From Vulcanimicrobiota bacterium (GTDB lineage: Bacteria; Vulcanimicrobiota; Vulcanimicrobiia; Vulcanimicrobiales; Vulcanimicrobiaceae), in NCBI GenBank assembly GCA_003140215.1, contig PLJL01000004.1:942661-1006660 (forward strand): 64,000 nucleotides of DNA, given 5' to 3'. Made by a program: the position numbers and the translations under genes. Numbering within the stretch: position 1 is the first letter of the stretch; every line of letters begins with the position of its first letter. The notes beneath the pieces were generated by a model that saw only the letters and a program-made list of their open reading frames with translations, had not been told where the DNA came from and made no database searches. This document shows, one piece after another, positions 59,525 through 64,000 of this stretch.

Positions 59525-59853
59525 GCCAGGGCCCTTTGCGGGATGACGGAGTGCAGGGTCGCTTCAAGGCGGTCTCGCGCGTCGGCGGCGAGGCGATAGT
59601 ACACCCAAGTTCCGCGCCGCTCGCACGTCACCAGACCGACGTCGCGCAGCAGCTTGAGGTGATGCGAGACCGTCGGTTGCTCGAGCGGCAGGGCGCCGGT
59701 GAAGTCGCAGACGCAGACGTCATCCTCGGCGCGGGCCAACGTGGCGAGCATCGTGAGGCGATGCGGATCCGCCAGGGCCTTGAGGAGAGCCGCATCGGCG
59801 GCGCGATCGGTCGCGTCCACCAGGGCCGGCGGGCAGCAACGCTGCATTGACAT
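59521..59853 (-). CDS. arsR: ArsR-family metalloregulator
   Basis: 110 residues with the winged helix (LLKALADPHRLTMLATLARA, QPTVSHHLKLLRDVGLVTCE, WVYYRL) and the arsenite-binding C47-V-C49-D, plus an N-terminal CC pair (C6 and C7). As(III) binding releases the operator. It is the first gene of the operon and its promoter predicts transcription starting on the ATG. Confidence 0.92.
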   Translation of the reverse strand: MSMQRCCPPALVDATDRAADAALLKALADPHRLTMLATLARAEDDVCVCDFTGALPLEQPTVSHHLKLLRDVGLVTCERRGTWVYYRLAADARDRLEATLHSVIPQRALA

Positions 59854-59859
59854 TCGTCG

Positions 59860-59888
59860 ATTCTAGAGATTATATTTGAGATTGTCAA
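59860..59888 (-). promoter_or_regulatory. Promoter of the ars operon
   Basis: Minus-strand TTGACA (59888-59883), 17-nt spacer, TAGAAT (59865-59860), then 6 nt to ATG 59853. The spacer contains a direct repeat AATCTC-AAATAT-AATCTC, the likely ArsR site. No Shine-Dalgarno is present, so the transcript is probably leaderless. Confidence 0.7.
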
Positions 59889-59912
59889 TACAGGGCCCGG
59901 CCGGCTCCTCCG

Positions 59913-60398
59913 CTAGATCTTCATGCTCGCATGGGGCCCGTGGTCGCTCACCTGCGCCTTGAACCAGGCGTGGATCGCCGCCACGAGCGCCGGATCGTGC
60001 GCTGCGTAGGTGATGGCGGCCCCGCTCGGCAGCTCGGAATAACGGACCGTGATGCGCTTCGCTCCAGCGTGCATCGCTTGCAAGCCGGGCATCGTGCCGC
60101 CGTGGATCGCCGCCGGATCGGTGAAGTCACCGCGCGCGAAGGCCTGCGCCTCTTTTCGCAGGTGCGAGCGCACCAGACCGACTTGTTTGGCGTCCCCGGT
60201 ATGAACGGTGACGGTCTGGACACCGCCGTCGGGCGTCGGTACGAACCGGTGCATCGTTGCATTCATGCTGAAGGGCATGACGTGCTCGCTGTTCCGTTCG
60301 ACCTCGGTCTGCCGAGGCGTGGCACTTGCGGCGCCGATCGACGAGAGTGCGGCGACGAGCGCCGCCGACAGGACAGTGATTCTCAACTTCGTTGTCAC
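59913..60398 (-). CDS. Secreted protein of unknown function
   Basis: GGAGGAA ahead of GTG 60398 gives 161 residues with a signal peptide (ITVLSAALVAALSSIGAASA). The mature part has HVMPFSMNATMHRFVPTPDG, VGLVRSHLRKEAQAFARGDF, AAIHGGTMPGLQAMHAGAKR and AIHAWFKAQ, with many His and Met. Homologues are often labelled aspartate carbamoyltransferase without reason. The His/Met content suggests a metal-related periplasmic role, which is inference. A pair of 14-bp operator-like sites lies in its promoter. Confidence 0.65.
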   Translation of the reverse strand: MTTKLRITVLSAALVAALSSIGAASATPRQTEVERNSEHVMPFSMNATMHRFVPTPDGGVQTVTVHTGDAKQVGLVRSHLRKEAQAFARGDFTDPAAIHGGTMPGLQAMHAGAKRITVRYSELPSGAAITYAAHDPALVAAIHAWFKAQVSDHGPHASMKI

Positions 60399-60431
60399 AG
60401 GGTTCCTCCAGCAGCAGATGGTTCGATCATA

Positions 60432-60466
60432 CAACTATATGGTTGCATTTCACAACTATGTGGTCG
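60432..60466. promoter_or_regulatory. Tandem operator-like sites CAACTATRTGGTYG
   Basis: CAACTATATGGTTG (60432-60445) and CAACTATGTGGTCG (60453-60466) are direct repeats 21 bp apart, two helical turns. The first is a near-palindrome (CAAC...GTTG). Sites of this form are known upstream of genes controlled by ArsR-fold activators of the SRPBCC/DoxX group. They lie 34 and 55 bases before the GTG of the secreted protein gene. Confidence 0.45.
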
Positions 60467-60483
60467 GCCCTGTTTAGCCCCGG

Positions 60484-60581
60484 TTAGGCGCCGGCGGCCG
60501 GCTGCTGGACGAGGCCGACGACGTGGCCTTCGGGTCCTTTCCTACGACCTCGAAGTGCACGACCGGATATCCGATGGTCAG
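60484..60581 (-). pseudogene. Internally deleted VOC gene
   Basis: The minus strand reads GYPVVHFEVVGKDP, a VOC N-terminus, and within three codons, in the next frame, PEGHVVGLVQQPAAGA and TAA 60486, a VOC C-terminus. About 100 codons between are gone and the joint is frameshifted. It is a collapsed glyoxalase-type gene. Confidence 0.55.
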
Positions 60582-60733
60582 GCCCTCCCTCGGCGGTGGG
60601 TGCTCGAGAGCCTATTGGTGATTGTCGATCTCGCCGCCCTTCGTTCGACGTGTGGGTAGAGGCCTCGATACAGCCGGTCGGAACCGTCCGGCTGCCGAGC
60701 GCGAACCCCCCCGCCGAAGAAGGACACACGACG

Positions 60734-61165
60734 ATGCGATTCATGGTGCTGGTCAAAGCCACCGCGGCCTCGGAAGCGGGCGCTATGCCGACCGAAGAGA
60801 TGCTCAATGCGATGGGCCGGTTCAACGAAGAGATGGTCAAGGCCGGCGTAATGCTCGATGGCAACGGACTACAGGCCAGCTCGAAGGGCGCGCGGATCAC
60901 GTTCTCCGGCGGGAAGCAAACCGTGATCGACGGCCCCTTCACCGAGACGAAAGAGCTCGTCGCCGGCTACTGGCTGATCCAGGTGAAGTCGAAGGAAGAG
61001 GCGATCGAATGGATCAAGCGCGCCCCGTTTAGCGACGAAGAGATCGAGATTCGCCAAGTGTTCGAGCTCTCGGACTTCGTCGACGGCGGGGTCTCGCCCG
61101 ACAACGAAGCCTTGCGCAACGAGCCCGGGCTGATCGCGCAAGCGCATAAGCTCAAGAACGCCTGA
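60734..61165 (+). CDS. YCII/DGPF-domain protein
   Basis: 143 residues from ATG 60734 (AAGAAGGAC upstream): RFMVLVKATAASEAGAMPTE, then IDGPFTETKELVAGYWLIQV with the DGPF signature and KSKEEAIEWIKRAPF. This family nearly always sits before an ECF42-type sigma gene, as here (17 bases). It may sense or bind a ligand for the sigma factor; the biochemical role is unknown. Confidence 0.88.
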   Translation: MRFMVLVKATAASEAGAMPTEEMLNAMGRFNEEMVKAGVMLDGNGLQASSKGARITFSGGKQTVIDGPFTETKELVAGYWLIQVKSKEEAIEWIKRAPFSDEEIEIRQVFELSDFVDGGVSPDNEALRNEPGLIAQAHKLKNA

Positions 61166-61182
61166 TCGTCCGAGCGAGCGCC

Positions 61183-62442
61183 GTGCCGGCTAGCGATGCG
61201 CATCGCGCGATCGACGCGGTCTGGCGGATCGAATCGCCCAAGCTCATCGCCGGCCTCGCCCGCATCGTGCGCGATGTCGGCGTGGCGGAAGATCTCGCCC
61301 AGGACGCGCTCGTCGCCGCGCTCGAGCGGTGGCCCGAGTCGGGGATCCCGCACAATCCGGGAGCCTGGCTCATGGCTACCGCGAAGCATCGCGCGGTCGA
61401 CCTGCTGCGCCGCAGCGCGCGACTCGACCGCAAGCATGAGGAGCTCGGCCGCGAGCTGGTGGCTCGCGAGATCGCGGCGCCGGATTTCGAAGCCGCGATC
61501 GATGACGACGTCGGCGACGACCTCCTGCGTCTCGTGCTCATCGCCTGTCACCCCGTGCTGGCGACCGACGCGCGCGTCGCGCTGACGCTGCGGCTGCTCG
61601 GAGGTCTGACGACCGAAGAGATCGCCCGCGCGTTTCTCGTCGCGGCGCCGACGATCGCGCAGCGCGTCGTCCGTGCCAAGCGGACGCTGTCCGAGGCGCG
61701 CGTCCCGTTCGAGGTGCCGCGCGGGGCCGAGCTCGCCGTCCGGCTGTCATCGGTGCTCGAGGTCCTGTACCTCATCTTCAACGAGGGGTATGCGGCGACG
61801 GCGGGCGACGACTGGATGCGACCCGCGCTCTGTGAGGACGCGCTGCGTCTGGGCCGGGTGCTCGCCGAGCTCGTCCCGCGCGAGCCCGAGGTTCACGGTC
61901 TCGTCGCGCTCATGGAGATCCAGGCGTCGCGCGCTCGCGCGCGCATCGGCTCGGGTGGCGAGCCCGTCCGGTTATCCGATCAGGATCGTGCGCGCTGGGA
62001 CCGCCTGCTGATCCGGCGTGGCCTCGCCGCGCTCGCGCGGGCCGAGCAACTCGGCGGCGCGCTGGGGCCGTACGCACTGCAGGCCGCGATCGCCGCCTGC
62101 CACGCCCGCGCCCACGCGTTTGCGGACACCGACTGGGCGCGCATCGCGGCGCTGTACGATGCGCTCGCGCAGCTCGCACCGTCACCGGTGGTGGAGTTGA
62201 ATCGGGCCGTCGCGGTCGCGATGGCGTTCGGCCCGGCCGCCGGTCTCGAGCTCGCCGATGCGCTGATGTCGGAGCCGTCGCTGCGGGGGTATCACCTCTT
62301 GCCCAGCGTGCGCGGTGACCTTCTCGAAAAGCTCGGGCGCTCGGCCGAGGCGCGCTTGGAATTCGAGCGCGCGGCCGCGCTCACGCGAAATGCGCGCGAG
62401 CGCGAGCTGCTGCTCGAGCGTGCGGCGGCGAACCCGGGCTAG
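61183..62442 (+). CDS. ECF42-type sigma factor with TPR-like C-terminal domain
   Basis: 419 residues. Region 2 (ARIVRDVGVAEDLAQDALVA, ALERWP, GAWLMATAKHRAVDLLRR), region 4 (LRLLGGLTTEEIARAFLVAA, PTIAQRVVRAKRTL) and a C-terminal extension of about 200 residues (FNEGYAATAGDDWMRPALCE, and helical repeats to the end). This is the ECF42 layout, where the C-terminal TPR part controls activity and no anti-sigma exists. The start is GTG. It pairs with the DGPF gene upstream. Confidence 0.9.
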   Translation: MPASDAHRAIDAVWRIESPKLIAGLARIVRDVGVAEDLAQDALVAALERWPESGIPHNPGAWLMATAKHRAVDLLRRSARLDRKHEELGRELVAREIAAPDFEAAIDDDVGDDLLRLVLIACHPVLATDARVALTLRLLGGLTTEEIARAFLVAAPTIAQRVVRAKRTLSEARVPFEVPRGAELAVRLSSVLEVLYLIFNEGYAATAGDDWMRPALCEDALRLGRVLAELVPREPEVHGLVALMEIQASRARARIGSGGEPVRLSDQDRARWDRLLIRRGLAALARAEQLGGALGPYALQAAIAACHARAHAFADTDWARIAALYDALAQLAPSPVVELNRAVAVAMAFGPAAGLELADALMSEPSLRGYHLLPSVRGDLLEKLGRSAEARLEFERAAALTRNARERELLLERAAANPG

Positions 62443-62513
62443 TCGGTGCCGCAACCCTAAGGCGGCAGCCCCCCGGCCAGGTTCGGCCTGCTGCCGCGGC
62501 CAACGGCTCGACG

Positions 62514-63344
62514 ATGATGATGAACGTAGCGCGGATCGGCGCCTGCGCGGCGATCTCCGTCGTCGTGCTCGGAGGCGCGGCCGGCGCCCAGCCGACGCCC
62601 TCGCCGACCCCCGCACCGACCCCGATCGCCTTTTCGGCTCGGGCGCATGCGATCCTGACCGTGACCGCGCAAGGCAACACGTACTCCGGCGCGGTCGAAC
62701 TTGGCGTGGCGCAGCGCGCGAATCTGACCCGGGTCGACGTGCTGTCGGTGAAGAGCGACACGTTCCCGGTACCGCCGATTAGCGGCACCGTCGTCATCGA
62801 CCGCCGCGCGAACACGCTCACCGTGTGGAGCGACGTCACCAAGCAATTCCGCGTGCAGCCGTTCTTGCCGCGCGCGGCCGCGAGCCCGACGCCGCGGTCC
62901 GGCGCCAGCCCCCGTGCGACCGCAACGCCCCGTCCGCCGCAGGGCGGCACGTCGCCGTTCAGCAAGCTCGAGGTCCTCGACGTAAGCTTGAAAATGACCG
63001 GGCACACCACGACGGCCGGCCTTCCGACGACCGGACTGGCGTTCGATCTGCAGGTGCGCAACAAAGGCGATCAAGCTACGTCGCACGTGGCGGCGACGAC
63101 GCAGATCGCCGACGAGTTCGTCGTGTTTCCCATGACGCTCGACGTGTCGCTCGAACCAGGCGCGGCGCCGTTCAGCGCAAAGCTCTCCTATGCGGTCGAC
63201 GACCTGACCCGCGGCCTCCCGCCGCTGACCCGTTTCGCCGTCCCGGCCGGGTACAAGCAGGCGAAGTCCCTGCTCAACGTCATCTTCCCGCGCGGCCTAA
63301 ACACCGTCCGCCCGCCGTCCCCATTGCCCACCTCGACACCCTAG
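62514..63344 (+). CDS. Secreted protein with Pro/Thr-rich linker
   Basis: 276 residues: a signal peptide (ACAAISVVVLGGAAGAQ), a low-complexity PTPSPTPAPTP linker, a first domain (AHAILTVTAQGNTYSGAVEL ... TVVIDRRANTLTVWSDVTKQ), a second Pro-rich linker (SPTPRSGASPRATATPRPP) and a second domain (FSKLEVLDVSLKMTGHTTTA). It has no recognised motif. It follows the ECF42 gene on the same strand by 71 bases and may be cotranscribed. Confidence 0.6.
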   Translation: MMMNVARIGACAAISVVVLGGAAGAQPTPSPTPAPTPIAFSARAHAILTVTAQGNTYSGAVELGVAQRANLTRVDVLSVKSDTFPVPPISGTVVIDRRANTLTVWSDVTKQFRVQPFLPRAAASPTPRSGASPRATATPRPPQGGTSPFSKLEVLDVSLKMTGHTTTAGLPTTGLAFDLQVRNKGDQATSHVAATTQIADEFVVFPMTLDVSLEPGAAPFSAKLSYAVDDLTRGLPPLTRFAVPAGYKQAKSLLNVIFPRGLNTVRPPSPLPTSTP

Positions 63345-63354
63345 CCCGGGCGAG

Positions 63355-63729
63355 ATGGCTCGCGGGGATCTGACGCGCGCTGAGTTCGAGCGGGTCGTCG
63401 ACGAGGCGCTCGAAGCACTTCCGAAGCGGTTCGCCGACCTCGTCGAGAACGTCGTGATCGCGGTCGAGGACGAGCCGACCGAAGACGACTACGCCGCGTT
63501 CGAGGACGACCCCGACGCCGGTTCGGAGTTGCTCGGAATCTACCGCGGCGTCGCGCTCACCGAGCGGACGCACGACATGCTGTTGCTCCCCGACGAGATC
63601 GCCGTCTTCCGCGGACCCATCAACCGCGTCGCGCGAACGCGGGCCGAGGCGGTGCACGAAGTCCGCGAGACCGTCATTCACGAGCTCGGCCATTATTTCG
63701 GGCTCGACGACGACGAGATGCCGCACTGA
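63355..63729 (+). CDS. Small zincin-like metallopeptidase
   Basis: 124 residues ending VIHELGHYFGLDDDEM, which is HExxHxxGxxD, the zinc site of the DUF1025/MPN-like small zincins. The N-terminus (TRAEFERVVDEALEALPKRF ADLVENVVIAVED) matches that family, and LLGIYRGVAL gives the LxGxYxG loop. It is soluble and cytoplasmic; substrates are unknown. Starts 10 bases after the secreted-protein gene. Confidence 0.88.
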   Translation: MARGDLTRAEFERVVDEALEALPKRFADLVENVVIAVEDEPTEDDYAAFEDDPDAGSELLGIYRGVALTERTHDMLLLPDEIAVFRGPINRVARTRAEAVHEVRETVIHELGHYFGLDDDEMPH

Positions 63730-63739
63730 CGCGGCCCGG

Positions 63740-64000
63740 CTACCTGATCCTGCGGTCGACGCCGTCCCAGGCCGGGACGGGAACCTTGGCATCCCCGCTG
63801 AGCGTCTCGACGATTTGCTCGAAGAGCTGCGACGGACCCAACGGTTTGGTCAATTGCTCGTCACGGCCTATGCGAAGCAGACGGATCCGCGGCGGTGCGG
63901 TGATCCGGCCGATTGCGTCCGCGATGCCGACCGCATCAACGGTATCGACGTCGGCGATGACGATCCAATCGCGGTCCGCGCCGGCGCCGGAGGATTCCAG
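63740..64000 (-). CDS. C-terminal end of a receiver-domain protein (partial)
   Basis: The minus strand is open from the window edge to TAG 63740 and reads WIVIADVDTVDAVGIADAIG, RIRLLRIGRDEQLTKPLGPS and QLFEQIVETL. The T-K-P-L/x-x-x-x-L segment is the conserved Lys of a response-regulator receiver, with the expected downstream helix. The phospho-acceptor Asp is outside the window. It may be the C-terminal receiver of a hybrid kinase. Not distinguishable by composition from its neighbours. Confidence 0.7.
   Translation of the reverse strand: MESSGAGADRDWIVIADVDTVDAVGIADAIGRITAPPRIRLLRIGRDEQLTKPLGPSQLFEQIVETLSGDAKVPVPAWDGVDRRIR

Overview
The window is a G+C-rich stretch of bacterial chromosome from a diderm: it encodes outer-membrane beta-barrels, TonB-like and periplasmic proteins, together with a LytR-CpsA-Psr protein. 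It has no rRNA, tRNA or CRISPR array that I can see. The many ECF sigma/anti-sigma pairs, numerous secreted proteins of unknown function, a B-type haem-copper oxidase and the codon bias would fit an uncultivated aerobic lineage such as Candidatus Eremiobacterota (WPS-2). That placement is a guess from gene content, not from a marker gene.

Layout. 0.8-3.2 kb: a convergent toxin/antitoxin-like pair, a secreted protein, and a gene-poor stretch with a dispersed repeat, a frameshifted small gene and a run of RNA-like hairpins. 3.2-8.0 kb: a compact cluster of three glycosyltransferases, a short terpene-cyclase-like protein with a DSDDTA motif and a UbiA prenyltransferase. It lies between two same-orientation copies of the repeat (about 2.6 and 9.3 kb) and ends at a sigma-factor stub. 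8.5-21 kb: secreted proteins, a DoxX-like membrane protein, a 2-oxoglutarate oxygenase, a CBM9/DUF5916 outer-membrane protein, a LytS/LytTR two-component system, a beta-hydroxyacid dehydrogenase and an isochorismatase-family enzyme. 21-24.2 kb: a ba3-type oxidase operon (tiny subunit, CuA subunit II, subunit I, SCO). 24.2-32.6 kb: HipBA and three ECF sigma/anti-sigma pairs with a Spy-like protein and a CocE-like hydrolase. 32.6-33.2 kb: a DsbA/FrnE-like thiol oxidoreductase whose first active-site Cys codon is an in-frame TGA followed by a SECIS-like hairpin, probably a selenoprotein. 33.4-46.4 kb: hydrolases, an orphan ModA, a BlaI/BlaR1/beta-lactamase-like operon, a D-aminoacylase/TauD-type pair and a fused two-domain peptide-type ABC permease. 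46.5-50.7 kb: small enzymes, a truncated porin, an ECF sigma factor and an LCP protein. 50.7-57.4 kb: an electron-transfer and sensing region with a three-haem cytochrome c, a CuA-like cupredoxin, two cytochrome-porin fusions and a chemoreceptor coupled to one of them. 57.4-60 kb: an arsenic operon (arsR, ArsI-like, small protein, aquaporin, arsC). 60-64 kb: a DGPF protein with an ECF42-type sigma factor, secreted proteins, a zincin and the C-terminal end of a receiver domain cut by the window edge.

How it works together. The strongest themes are envelope stress and signalling (six ECF sigma genes or remnants), respiration with possible electron exchange across the outer membrane, and metal, thiol and arsenic redox chemistry. 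Several regulatory genes and the oxidase operon share a promoter form (TTGnnn, 17 bp, TAnnAT-like -10, then exactly 6 nt to the ATG), which predicts leaderless mRNAs. Genes are often joined by 4-nt ATGA/GTGA overlaps, and gene remnants are frequent.
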